This document shows, piece after piece, positions 12,653-24,799 of a stretch of DNA of 64,000 nucleotides; positions within the stretch are counted from its first letter, which is position 1, and every line of letters begins with the position of its first letter. The DNA comes from Phlebiopsis flavidoalba. Lineage: Eukaryota > Basidiomycota > Agaricomycetes > Polyporales > Phanerochaetaceae. A program made the position numbers and the translations under genes. The notes under the pieces are model-generated. The model worked only from the letters and a program-made list of their open reading frames with translations, had not been told where the DNA came from and searched no databases. Where the stretch lies: the NCBI GenBank assembly GCA_035772785.1, contig JAOCPU010000021.1, positions 310,001-374,000 of the forward strand. The letters run 5' to 3'.

Positions 12653-13249
12653 GCTTGTACGTGGGTGAAAAATTATCTCGGACCCTCCTCTGCACTTGTA
12701 TTTTATAGCGACATCCATACCCGAAACGGGTCGGCTTGAACCATGTGCAAGTGAGGTCGTACATCTGCAACTAATTGACGGTCGTCAGTAATCTAGGGGT
12801 GGTAACAGGAAGATGAAAATAGAGAAGTGTTAGCCCAGTCGATCGTTAGGAGGTATCTTCGCATCGCGTTCTACCAGTGAGTCGCGCCACAACCGTGGCC
12901 TTCACTCGGCAGGAGGGTTTTAAGCACGAGGTCTTCACGGATTGGCGGGCTACCAGGAGCAATCGCGATCGGTACCGCTAGATTGGTTTACCGCGATTTT
13001 TGACCCGTAGCGGCGGGGACTGGTGTCTATCATACGTCGGCTTAGCGTTTTCGTGTCTGCTTGCTAGGAGACACTCGCAAACCACGATGTCCCCCTGCTG
13101 GCTGAAGCTGATGCAGTTATCTTTGCCTACACATCCACGTCGCCAAGTCGCAGAAATCAAACCAATTTCTTCGGTGTTGTTGATGCAAGCCCATTGAGCC
13201 ACCATACAGCCTATTGGATCGTGAAAAATAGCACTTTAACGAAAACTAA
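12653..13249. other. Upstream region of DUF6533 copy B
   Basis: This interval holds the 5' flank of copy B. A TATA-like TTTTATAG lies near 12704 on the plus strand, and the minus-strand complement offers TATAAAAT about 50 bp upstream of the start. I see no gene in the rest. Confidence 0.3.
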
Positions 13250-14200
13250 AAGTTGTATCAGGAACTTCATGGGGGATGCGGGCCTATCTCGGGTTTGTGC
13301 GGATCATCAGAGATCCCCGTAGCACTTCAGCGGATACCCGGCTTAAGGCTTGCTTTCACCAAATTTGGCCTCTCGAAATCTGTGCATCAAAATGCACTGC
13401 TGCGAGTTCATCACAACACCTCGGCTCCGGCTGAAATATACGTCTGTGTAGTTAATTAGTTGTGATTTGCTGTGTCAACCGCGGCAAGTTAAAAACTGGC
13501 ATACCAACTCATATCTGCGTAGTGGCACTGAATATCGTCCCTCACGAAACCCCATACGAAGCGTCCTCATACATTACACGAGGTCTGAGCGCCTTTTGCG
13601 ACTCACTATCACCATCATTTGGTCGAATCTACTGGCTTCTGGGGATATATCCACGAGGCATGACATTCTACATCGCGCAGCTCTGCTTGTTTTTTCTCCC
13701 TCTTGAATTGAGCAAGCGAGAGCGCAGGTTTTGCCGATGGGTGCCGCCATGTGGAACAAGGGGCGCGGGAACGGAGAGCTGGAGAATTGTGAGCAAATAC
13801 GAGTGTTTTTTCAGGCGTGATCTATGAGACCCGCACTGCGGTATTATGTTTACAATCGATGAATGGTTTCCGATACTACACTTAATTTTGGGTGTAGAGG
13901 TCAGATTTCCCCAAACGTTATCGATGAGCGAGCGAGCGACGGTGTGTAGTTCGAAGTGTTCGTGTAGTTCGAGAAGCGAAGTGTTCGTACCCTTCGCGTA
14001 CGCACTTGATTACTATTGTCCCCCTTGGCCGCCGATCCACGGCACTGTCTGTGTGGAAGTTCCGTCGTGTGATCCTGTCAAAATGCACTGTTGCCTTTGA
14101 GACGTGGTGTGTCTCCTGGTGGTTGACAAGGTTTGTGGTGGCAGGGCAGTAGCGCACAAGACAAGACTAGTTTCAATCAGTATCTAACGGGATTGTAGGC
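13250..14200. repeat. Dispersed repeat R, copy 1
   Basis: This stretch can be aligned by eye with 35340-36336 and, for its last part, with 50700-51000. Shared landmarks are GGGCCTATCTCGG near the start, TCTGTGCA...AAATGCACTGCTGCGA, the string GATGAGCGAGCGAGCGACGG (13922-13941) and ACAAGGTTTGTGG near the end. In the other two places R runs straight into the 3' end of an X-family gene. It may therefore be the normal spacer of the tandem unit rather than a mobile element. Confidence 0.5.
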
Positions 14201-16050
14201 AAATGGGCGTGTTTGACGATGCCGCTGACGAGAGTTGTGGTTTCAGAGCCCCCCCCCCCCCGTGATGCCCCTAGAATGATCTCAGAATAGCAAGCGTCAG
14301 TGAGTTTGATTGGAGTTTGAGGATAGAGACAGAAATGGATAACGCGCACCTCGGAGCGTAGCTGTCTTCCGCGCGCTTGCCTTTGGGAGACTACTTGACA
14401 GCGTAGCTATCCGCGCTCTGCCTTTGGGAGACTAACCTCGGTCGGGACTAGATTCCGAGTCACGATAGGGTCTATTCGTCTAGAATTATTCTTGTACATC
14501 GTAGACCTGACGTCCTCTTCGGACATTGCCATATGTTACCTTGCTTGACAAGGTTTCTCTCAGGTGCTTTTGTGAAGCCACTTTTTCCCAAACAGACGCC
14601 TGCAGCTCCGAGGTCCCGATGATGTCGGCCAATCCCCCTGGAACTTGGTACCTTGACTGTGACTACTCCCCTTCGCGAGTGTATCTGCTACTACCACAGT
14701 CTCTGTACCTCTTCCTGTAGATATCCTTTTTTTCTCAATGGCCGTACTAATGTAACTTTATCACAGTTCATTGGTGTGCTTTGAGCTTTAATTTAAGACA
14801 CAGGTATGTGCATTCTTGTTCGTCTTGTCCTTCCCCCATCGTGGCGCACCTCAAGGACCTCTCTGAATCCGCACAACTGCTATAGTTGGCCTCCGTCCGA
14901 CCGCTGTACTAAAAGCGAGGAACCATGGAGCCAACGATGTCGCTGAAATCACATTCGAAAGCCGGCCCCCAGAAGGGTTTGTCGCGGCACCGTGACGGGC
15001 AAGACATCAAGCAGCATGAAGTAGTGAGCTGCCGATGAGCGCACGCACATTACTGTGGCTATCCCGCACACAACGCCACGCCGTGACATTGCAAAGGGGT
15101 TCCTCTAGCGCGCTGGGAACCACGGCCGTGGTTGCACTCAGGAAAGCTCAGTGTGCATCGAACACATCGAGCAAGATAAGGGACTGGCATACCGCGGCCC
15201 ACGCATCGCCGACGCGGCCCAGTGGTTCGGTGCTGCCCACAAGCCGTCTCAACTCCGCTGATTTACCTTGCCAATACCCTGCGGCTGCGCAACGGATCAT
15301 AGAGTACCAGGGAAAGACATGTAAGAAATCAGCACAAATATCAGAATTCTGTCCTTTCTCTGCGCACTACACTGAGCAGGTGGAGTGGCGACAGGTTTTT
15401 CATGCGCAGCTGTAGGTTCAAGAGATGAGTTTTTCTCGTCAAAGTCAGCCAGGTGCGCGACAGCGTGCCAAGTGGTAGATGACCTACTCCCGCTCCTGCG
15501 TGCGCGAACGCAGGGACAAGCTTAGCTGGAGGAATAGCAAGCTGGCTCGCGCTATATAATCCGCGTAGGCCACCGGAACACGTCGGCGGAGTCGCTCGCC
15601 CTCTAGCCAGTCCAACTACCAAGGAGGGCTGATGGGGATGTTGAAGTGAGGTATGCCCATTCCCCGCACATGGAGCTGCTGTGCGTGCGCATACGTCGCG
15701 CACGAGCGATCCACTACGTAAACTGCATACTGTGTCGGACAGCGCACCTGCAGGCACACATTTGCCCAAGAGTGCGACGTGGGTTACGCACAAGTGTACC
15801 TTATCAGTTAGTGCGTTTACACAGCCTCGCCCCCACAATGTCAATAGTCAATACAGTCATAGAGTTATACTATATGAATTTCCACGATTTCTAAAGGTAC
15901 AAGTGTCTGTGAAACTGAGGCAGTTTGATGTGCTGATGACAGTTCTATTATTCTTGTGTGTGATTAAATACAGAGCATTCCTGCGGTAGATACCCAAGTA
16001 ACCACTCTGGAGCAAGGTTATCTTCTTATCTGCCGCTAAGCGGCCTTTTC
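14201..16050. other. No recognised gene; includes a C13 run
   Basis: A run of 13 C lies at 14249-14261. Open frames at 15035-15415 (+) and 15341-15844 (-) overlap each other and show no family motif. The interval could be a decayed continuation of the X-containing spacer, because an X-family remnant follows at 16060. Confidence 0.3.
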
Positions 16051-16059
16051 TAGTGAAAA

Positions 16060-16600
16060 TCAGGTCTCGAGGTCCTCGTATCCATCAATAGAGAGTAATG
16101 GCGGTACGGGAAGGTCAAAGTGCGTGCTCCCGGCGCTAAGCGTGTGGCACTTTTTCTTCTGTAGTTGACGACCAGTGCGATCCAGCAATGCTAGCAAAAA
16201 CGGAGCGGAAAACAAGAACCAAGGTCCAAGATTGTCCGTGCCATACCGGGGTTTAAAATTCATCGGCCTTTTTCCTTACACATTTGTCGTAGTATCGCCG
16301 TGTGGAGAAGGGCCTAGGGTCGCGAACGATGACCACCGACTGGAGCGTATCGCCGCTCGCGACCTAACATGTTAACAAAATGCCCTTTGCTCAAGATTAA
16401 CATTCCTGAGCTACGTATATATGGAGTAATACCTACACACGTGATGATGCTAGTGGGACCAATACCCCCAATCTCAGAGCAGGCGGATGGCTTTTGAGGT
16501 TCTGGTGTAGTCGTCTGATTCCTATACCACCACCCCGATCCTCACAAATCTCTCTCGTCGAAGGCAGCGAGGTTTACCACGTACCTAGCGAACCTAGGGT
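16060..16600 (-). pseudogene. X-family remnant
   Basis: The DNA around 16125-16230 (GCTAAGCG..., GACGACCAGTGCGATCCAGC, AACAAGAACCAAG) parallels 58630-58710 and 40000-40060. DNA near 16520-16600 (CTGATTCCTAT, CGATCCTCACAAATCTCTCT) parallels 40355-40400 and 51810-51840. On the minus strand the first part gives a hydrophobic run (GPWFLFSAPFLLALLD) followed by basic residues, as in the other copies. No intact gene remains. Confidence 0.4.
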
Positions 16601-17389
16601 ACTTCATCATCTGATGGCCCTTTCGTCCGACATTCATGTGTATACAACGAACCCAAGGTTATGTTATGGACTGCCTTTCTTCAAGTTGTCACATGTCCCT
16701 TCATATGACCGAACCGCGCATGTTTAGAGAACCCAACATGAAACTGCGCTTGCAACTGGCAAGTGCTCACTGTTTCCCTCGTCATTCAACGAGAGTAGAA
16801 GACGCACACTGGAAAACAATGCGGAAAGACGGACGAACATGTTCGTCGACGCCGGGTCCATCTCTTCCAAACGACCCCCGCTTTTTGAACCATCTCAAGA
16901 CGCAAACTCGAAAGACAAATCGCATAAGAAGTCCTATCATCAATAGTAAAAGATAAAATTTCGACACGACTTGAACCACGAAGAATCCACGTCCAACCAC
17001 CAAAACTCTCGAAAGTCCGTTTGATATCGTACAAATCACTGATTCCTACAAACTCCCAGGGGGCCCTTCCTTCTCGATCGGCGTCCTACCCGGCCCTTCT
17101 ATGCGACTCCTCATGTCGTGAAACAAAAATCACAAGGCCGACGTGGAGAAGATTACGTGATCTGCTATTAGGGCAATGCCTCCGGCTCGCTGCCACAATA
17201 AGCGGCCGGTTCTCCCTCCCCTATGTTGTGGCAAGAGTCGACCGGGGGGGGCCTCTGTGGTATGGGTTGTTGGTTTGGAATGACGACCCGAGTCCCGACG
17301 CACAACGCCGATATCGCCGTGTGTCTCTCCCCATGCAAATTGATCGGCTGCCATATTCCTCCATCCTATATAACTTTCCAGGCACTTTC
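16601..17389. other. No recognised gene
   Basis: Several overlapping short frames run in both directions, and none has a motif, splice structure or paralogue in the window. I see nothing supportable here. Confidence 0.3.
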
Positions 17390-19690
17390 TGTCTCGACTT
17401 CACTGGCTCCTTTTGAGGGTTCATGCCGTGCGATTGGCGGCTCGTCGACTTCATGGCCGACCTCCCTTTTCCGACGCGTGCCGACAGGTCTCTCGTCGGC
17501 AGCTGAGAGTACTCCTTCTCTCTGGAGGAGTCATGGGTAGAGTCGCTTGGTGATCCGATTTTTGAGAGACGTTGGTCTAGATTTTGGGACTTATCGGGTC
17601 CTGGTGATAACAATAATCGTGCTGTGTACGGAGGAGGGGCGCAGTATTCCAGAACAGAGAGGACGTACCCTTTTTCATACAGACAGTGTAATATCTCCTG
17701 CGTCAGGATTTCGCGCGGAGTGCTTCATACTCCTCGTGACTCTGTCACCGCCGAATTTGCTTCGATTTCGTGGGACTAGACGATATAACAGCCGAGCTCT
17801 GGTCATTGGGACGGGTTTCCTCTTTGTCTCTCTATCGTGGCCTCTAAAAGGTGTCCGCGCAAATAACTTGAGTCATTCGCTCTGTCTGGTTGCATGTGAA
17901 AGGTCCACGTTAAGTTTGGTCTCTTTGTCGAGAAGTAATGTTATCGCTCAGCCTGATTCGAGCCGCCACGACGTCGCTGTCTTCGGAACACGACGAATTT
18001 GTGGCGGGTACGGTCGTCGTCTGTCGCGTCGTCCCTGATCCGCGACCACTCTGGTCGCATTTATCCAATCTTGGTACTTATGGCGCCCTCCGCAACTCCA
18101 CATCCCTTCGCTTGTCCGTCGATAGAGTAGCCTATATCATGCCTCGTCATCCTTCGTCGGAGCCTTCGTACTCCTCGTCATGATGTACGACGAGATCCTA
18201 GCCTCAGTCATGAAGCTCCCCGGGACGGTTCGCCTTACACCGAAGCTACACGAAGAGGCACATGATCGAGTCTGGAGTGCATACGACGCAGGATGTTGAC
18301 GTACGAAGGATGCATCTGTTTGTAACTCTATCCCTTTAACTCGACCATTGACGGAACGGTGTGCGTCTCGCATATCCATGCACGGTAGAGGACGTTCTCT
18401 ATCGACCGCCTCAGTTTCTGAGTCGCTGGACCTCGGCAGTGGCCAGGCGTGGCTGGTGTCATTCTCGTCGCCATCACTCTCAGCTCCGTTACGCTAAATC
18501 GCTACCCTCAGATTGGTAGCTTTTAGCGACAAGTTGTGGCCGTAGACATTCTCCTCTTCAAACTCCGTATCGCTGGCCAGTTCTCTGTGCCGCTGGAATC
18601 GGCAGCAGCTGCGATAATGGCGGGGACATTCTCGACATTTTCCGTGCAGATATTCTGTGTCGCTATCGACGGAGTAGGGCTGTCTGAAAAGGTCCACATA
18701 TCATAGTTAGTTTGTATGCTATGGTCCTCGTGATGGCGTAGTACTAACTGGCCTCGGCATTCGCATTAGTGTCTACAGGCTCGTCGTTTTCGTCAATGTA
18801 CACTGCAATTCGCTATATGTTGCCCTGGAGCGTGCTCGCAGTCCTCGCAGCACAGCCGGTAACGTGGTGCTGCAAAGGCTACAAATCAGCAACCCGACCA
18901 CTGACGACGGACACACTCGCCCATAACGTATCGAGCTGGCTGCTGCCGGTTCTGCTGTTCGCACCGTCGCGAAGTACCTGGCGCTCGGGTTTGCATTCTC
19001 TTCATCTTCATACATCTGCTCTTTTCCATCGCAGTATGGCCGTTTTGACGTCCCGAGGACGGGTGGGATTCATCAAGCGCGACATTGTGGTGGCCCAGCA
19101 TCCCCTCCATAATGTGGCCTTCGATGTCGACGGCATTGGCTGGGATGTGCTCGCTGTAGGTCGCAGACGACCATCGTGAGTCGTCGTGAAGATATTATAC
19201 GCAACGACAACACGTACTATGGCCCGAGAGAAACTTGTCGCGCGATGTCGAGGTTGGCCTGCATGGCCTCGGTGTCAAGATGTTCGCGCATGGTGGTATC
19301 AGCGCGCTGGGCTGGAAGAGCTCGAGGAACAAAAATAGTTGAGTTTGCACGAGCTTTGTGGAGAAAACCTTGGGATGCTCGGACTTGGGGACATTGTCGT
19401 GGATGGTAGTGGTAGTGGATGAAAGACGCAGACAAGAAGGAGCAGTTTCCGTGGCCTCTATGTAAGCGCCTGCACGTGCCCTACCCGCCCGTAGGGACAG
19501 TGGGAAAGTACGCGTTTGTTTCGCGGATTCGCCGTATCTTGCGTGTGGCCTGGGCTTGTCACCAGTATTTTCAGCTAGATATAGTCGATAGTGACGGTCA
19601 GAATGATTTTCAGCGTTGTCTACGCGTGTGGTGTAGTCGCGTTGAGCTCTGATCGCCTTTGAGACGCGTCCGCTGTACGCGGTCACGTGT
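17390..19690 (-). CDS. Y-family acidic repeat protein, paralogue 1
   Basis: This gene is recognised mainly by its collinearity with 24800-28265. In order on the minus strand: an N-terminal part with DYTTRVDNA (about 19640), a conserved block EHLDTEAMQANLD (about 19250), a block with VDIEGHIMEG (about 19120) and an acidic exon end with YIDENDEPVDTNANAEA (about 18790). A clear intron lies at 18684-18748 (65 nt, GTTAGTACTACG donor, TTTTCAG acceptor). The next exon contains VDSDTEYLHGKC and ELASDTEFEEENVYG. The S-D-T-E repeats are the family signature. I do not recognise the family; low complexity and acidity suggest a disordered nuclear or scaffold-type protein, which is inference. Frame slips occur between blocks, and the C-terminal limit is approximate. 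Confidence 0.45.
19684..19689. promoter_or_regulatory. CACGTG motif upstream of Y paralogue 1
   Basis: GGTCACGTG sits at the 5' edge of the Y gene, at the place equivalent to the CACGTG upstream of the four tandem units. In fungi this palindrome is the core site of bHLH regulators such as Pho4 and Cbf1. Binding here is not shown. Confidence 0.4.
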
Positions 19691-19823
19691 GGACGGGATC
19701 GTGGGAGTTGCCGCGGCGTTACCGCCTGGCCATCCTACGGCTTTCGAGCTCTCCTGCTATTTGTGAGCCAGTGAAAACTTTCATGGCTTTTTCAGCTCAG
19801 ATCTAATGGTCATTGCTTATTTT

Positions 19824-21674
19824 CTAGTACCAAATCGGCGTACAGAAATCGACACAAAAGTCACTGAGCCGTTGCAGAGATCTTTCCAAGATGACAACTA
19901 CCCGCGCGAAATTCCACGCTGATAATTCCAGTGTGTCGTCTCCACTGTCCTCACTTTCCCCCAGCATGGCAAGTACAGAAAGTTCAATTTCAGCGCCATA
20001 CGCGGATACCGACCTAGATGCCCCAGCGTCTTGGGCCATCTCGTCATCCCGGACGGTTCGCGAATAGTCTAAGGACTCGCCAATATTGCCTATTGCGAAC
20101 CTCGGGGTGCGAATTTTGAGATACTTGATGTATGTCGGTAATGGTATCAGGTCCGTGCGTGTTGTTGATTTGACGCAGATTGAGCAAAAATCGATTGACG
20201 AGAATCGACGGCTGGTTTAGTATCCTCAGGTGAGTACAGCGACCATTGCGAGGAATCGAGAATAGTTTTTGCTAACCGCAGCTTGCAACAAGAACGGCTA
20301 TCAAGGAGAAGTCCTGTGTGGTGGGTCAAATTATTGCTGGGAATGAGTATGGTTAAGACGGGCAATACCGGTTTGAGATTACTTCTACTATTTGAAGAAT
20401 ATTCACGATAAGTAAAACACTAGCAGCCATGATGCAGAATTAATGAATCTCTTGAATTATAGACACCTGAGGTGACTCAAGTGTTTACCTACACGAAGTA
20501 GATCGTTCCTGAGTCTTTGATGATTTTACGTCCGGATACGACAGTCGTCGACGTGGAACCTACCATCGCGAAGGAGACATTTTCGTCAACGATACCCGTA
20601 TGTCAAGGTCCCTAGATTCTTTCCATTGACGAAACGTCTTTTGCAAATGTGAGCACCAGAGTTAGAACATCACCCGCGATCACGCAAGTTCGGGTAACGA
20701 TAAGCACTTTCACGACACAATTAGTTATAATCATGCCACGCAATGACAGGCTTACGTCTAATAGTCAGGAATTCAGCTCATAACATCATGAGGTTTGACG
20801 ATATGGTGACTTACGAGTTGTAGGTGTGTCTCGGAAGCTTGAGCTCCTCGGTGCATGTAGGAATTGGATACGCGGCGAAATATCCTGGGACGATTTCGTC
20901 GTCTACTAGCTGCAATTTTGATATGGTCATATGATGTATATACTTGGTGACTATGTCGGGGCTTGCATACTCACTATGTTTGTTGCGGCGGGTACCAGCC
21001 CCAGAACAAGAATCACAACAAGGAAGTGTAGCGATGAATGCTTGTATGGCCATACCGCAAAAGACTCGCAAGGCCGAGAATACTGACAACAATAGTATCA
21101 CTCATTCTATCACAATGAAATCAGCACAAACGTACCCGCTATTTGTATGATAGCAACGAGACTTGTAATGTACGCAAAGATTTGCAGCCGTGTAGTCTCC
21201 ATGGTAACTGTAAGTATGTTCTGGTAAAGCGCGAATGAGTGCCTTGACTCATGCAGCGAAACGAACCTCTGTGGTCACGGTCTCAGCAGCATTTTTCATC
21301 TCAGGGTGCAAAAAATACATACAATAGCAGCGGAGGCACCAAGGCAATTGCCTGGTCTAAGACCATTACCCACCGCACCGAAATGAGTAGAGTAGATGAT
21401 GTTGTCCATTTTCTCTTCCACACCGCCTCTATTTCTTATCTGGTCAAGTGTAAATAAATACTCATAAAAGACGATTGCTGCGACGGGAGAAATTTCTTCA
21501 ACATTTCTCCGCGGCGGAAGATGGATGCAAATCCCACCAGTAGCTGCGAAGTTGATGTAGGACTCGCGCTGACTGGTGTCAGAGGTGGTTAGCCTTGCGT
21601 AAACATTGACCAATGACGAAATGCCCGTACACTTCCAACACATATTGTTCCAATTCGTTCAGTAGTGTAGACAT
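19824..21674 (-). CDS. DUF6533 membrane protein (copy D), frame-damaged
   Basis: The start at 21674 gives MSTLLNELEQYVLEVYGHF. Following blocks are the hallmark VFYEYLFTLDQ (about 21470), a helix (LQIFAYITSLVAIIQIAG, about 21180), FSALRVF and a helix near 21050, a loop ending YPIPTCTEELKLP (about 20850), a helix with TRTCVIAGDVLTLVLTF (about 20680), LVNRFLLNLRQIN (about 20190) and the end motif FAIGNIGESLDYSRTV (about 20070). The tail is long and acidic in places (GESEDSGDDTLEL) and stops at 19824. A single extra A in an AAAA run near 20112 shifts the frame between the last two blocks. Copies A, B and D all lie on the minus strand, opposite to the four copies in the right half. Function is unknown; the protein is predicted to be an integral membrane protein. 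Confidence 0.6.
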
Positions 21675-21699
21675 ATTCGAAGTTGTGTGTGGCTGCTCA

Positions 21700-23990
21700 C
21701 TGCATCCCAACGCCGAGTCTTTATAGCAATATTCGTTCAGTTTGGGCTTCGTATTTTTAACCTGTGCGCGATTCTGGTCATAAGCTAGAACATTTATGTG
21801 ATTTTTACTAGTGATGTGTCAGCGAGGAGGTGAGCCTTGGATCGTGATGGGCCTGTGCATGTTCTTCTTCATTCAATTCACGCTCGACACATGGCCGAAC
21901 TTATTAATCAACGACAGAGGGAGGGTCCCACGGATTTGCCAGTATCCATAACGCAGGGCTCTGAAAACGCACCGATACGGAGTGAACAATCATGGCAAAT
22001 TCCCGACAACAAAACGAATACAGTAGTATAGCACCAGCATGACTACGCTCTGACGTCGATCACGGCCATTCCCTTTCGCTGTGTAGCACTATACTACCCC
22101 ACTGCCGTCCCATTGAGTTTCAAACAAAGATCAATGAATGTATATCATACACCCACCTCTAGGCACCATCCGAATTTGCTACGAAGCGGCCGAGATCTGA
22201 GCCTTGAGGTCGGCTTTACGCATACCTAGCTCAGTTGAATGCGCCACCATAGGCCACAAACATATTACATTCTTCCAGGTAGTTCAAACTCACACACCAG
22301 AACGGACGGACATTTGGAGGATGAAATGATAACTCAGTTGACGTACTGAAACCATTTACGACAAGGTACGATACGCGCATTGAGATCTATCGTCCAAAGG
22401 TCAGAGTCTTCCTGTTCCGATAGTGCAATTTAACGCTAACCTGTGCCTACACAAACAGCGTTTGAATGCGAAGGCCGATCCCCGCTCCTCATTGGGGTCC
22501 GTAGCCCAGATGAAGCTCTAAACGGTTTAGACCGAGCGTATGCAGACGATACAGTATCAAATAACAACCACAAATCTAGCCTCATCTGGTGTGCGGATGT
22601 CACTAGAGTTCCCGCCGGGCACTGTCCGAGGCTAACCCAAAAAACCGTACCGTACCGCCAAAACTGATGATTTATTCGAGAATTTGAACATTATCACGTG
22701 GGCGTGGTTTCCGTATATTCGCGAATTCGGGTGACCGGGTGCATCTCGCAGTTGCTATCGATTCGAACAGGGAATCTTTAAAAGAGGTGTGCATATGAGC
22801 GAATGGGACGGAGAGCGGCCTGCTGGGGCTTGTTCGTGTCCAATGATACGCTGACATCTCATAGCGGGCGTATGCGCAAGTGCACGGGTAGTGCCGTTCA
22901 GCACTCCATCATCACCGTTGAACTCTGAAATGATCTCAATGTATGCGTGTCAGTTGGTTGCGAGAGGTACACACCAGGTATAGCGACGCGAGAAACTCCC
23001 TCCTCCCTCATACTCCCCTTGATATACGTAGCGTACCGACAGGTCTTAGTGTGTGCTTCGGAACACGGGTCACCAGCTATCCTTGTGAGTATGGTGTCGT
23101 TTCCCTCCGTCCTTTTTATTTTATACCACTTGTTTTTAGACGTGAGCATCAATGGAGCGTATCGAACTTCGTGGTCCTGCTTGTGGAAATGATTGTTTGA
23201 GGTTTGGGTTGGCGAATCTTTTGCACTGTTGATGAGGACACGAGGGAGGTGGGTCCTTAAGGGCAGGCCGGGGTGACGGGGTTTTGGTCCGTGGTCGGTC
23301 TAAGCGACTATCCGAGGGCTGCGACGCCGGTATTCGAGTGAGAGGATTATTTCGTTTAAGCCAGCATGACATGAGTTAAGCGGTAGGAGGACGCGGCAGA
23401 CTCGGGTTTGGTGTGACCGACTTCGTCGCGGCAGTTAGTTATTGTCCGAGGAATGCTACCCCGCGCCGAGAGTACGCTCTTCCATACTATCACGGCGCCG
23501 TCCTCTCTTTTCGAGAGTGCCATAGCCTTGTAGGTATTCACGACCGGAGGCTTGTTTGCAGAGCGGACACGTATTTGCGCAGGGGATGGTCCTGCTTCGC
23601 GAACTTTCCGAACGAGGAATTGCGTTTCCCCTGAAAGAGAGTCGAAAAAGCATTAGCTAGATCAAACAAAGTGGACGTATGTTCCATACCAAAAAGAACA
23701 TGTCAAACACAAATCTCAAGCCGCACTGGCCAAGTATGCCAGACTCAACAGCGAGTGGATTCGCCAACATCGAATACCTGTGCCGGTATCCGGCTGTGTT
23801 GGCAAGTCGTTGGGGAGCTGTTAGGGTAGGAGATCTACCTTGTAGGCAGAGGACAGGCTCGGGAGCACTGCGCGCGAACCGGCTATGAAGAGGCTTCGAG
23901 GACATGGTTTAGAATGCTTGGATTGACTAATCGCTTTTGAGACGTAGAAGCTTGGCATCAAAACGCCCCGTATACAAGTGAATGTAGGTT
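21700..23990. other. No recognised gene
   Basis: About 2.3 kb with only short frames. A hydrophobic minus-strand frame at 23657-23905 contains FVFDMFFLVWNI, but no family can be named. No splice-supported model, tandem repeat or element boundary was found. Confidence 0.3.
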
Positions 23991-23999
23991 CATGCATCC

Positions 24000-24330
24000 A
24001 CGCTGTCTGGACAGCGATGGTGGCGGTGGCTGGCTCGCGTGGTGGTAAGAGAGCAGGAGAGAAAACGCGTCCTCCCAATTGGGCGCCAATGACGGATTAC
24101 GCCACTTTTCGCTTCCGTTTCCACAAAGGGCGACGACAACAGACCAGGTATGAAAACTAGACAGACCAAATTCTTTGTGAAGGCTGTCAGCCTGATCGCT
24201 TTACTAATTCATTCTTGTCCAGTGCTTGAAACTATCACGCCGAAGACGGTGCAGAGAAACCCGAAAAAAGGAACATACTCGTCGGACCCCGGTCTAACGA
24301 TACCCCTCCTTACCCCCTTCCTCCACCAAA
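24000..24330 (-). pseudogene. Possible X-family remnant
   Basis: Minus-strand VPFFGFLCTVFGVIVSS lies over DNA with ACTATCACGCCGAAGACGG. This resembles the helix-coding part of the fragment at 6.9-7.0 kb and the X genes further right. A basic stretch follows. The similarity is short, so the call is tentative. Confidence 0.25.
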
Positions 24331-24799
24331 CTCCTCGCTAAACCACCTGAAAGGTCAAACGGAAAAGATCAAGCTCGAATATGCGACGGGCCAAGGATCC
24401 TCATTAAAAAAGTACAAGGGAACAGCGGCCATCGAGCTCGCTACAAGATTCGCACCCGACTCCCTAACAGTACATCGCTATATTACCAACCGCGAAACAA
24501 AGATGCTACAAACATTTCGAAGGCCGTCCTCCCTTCACGACCTCGAAACTCGTAGAAATTAGAAATTCCCGCTGTGACTCACAAGAAACTCCAAGATCGA
24601 AGCGGTCTGTGCTTAGGCAGACCCCTCCGTGAGTGGCGGTGCGCGGCGTCCCCCCTTGGCCTGGACGGCATGGGGGCGATTCGCCTCTGTGGTATTAACA
24701 TTTGTTGACTTTCGAAACGCGGAAACAGCAAGTGCCTGATAGCACGTGGCGGCCTCACTTGCGCGTGGAAAGGACGTTTGCTGTCCTCCTCAACCCCTC

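Noticed and set aside
15035..15844. Two opposed frames of 126 and 167 codons
   Set aside because: They overlap, have no motif, splice support or paralogue, and the region is GC-rich enough to keep frames open by chance.
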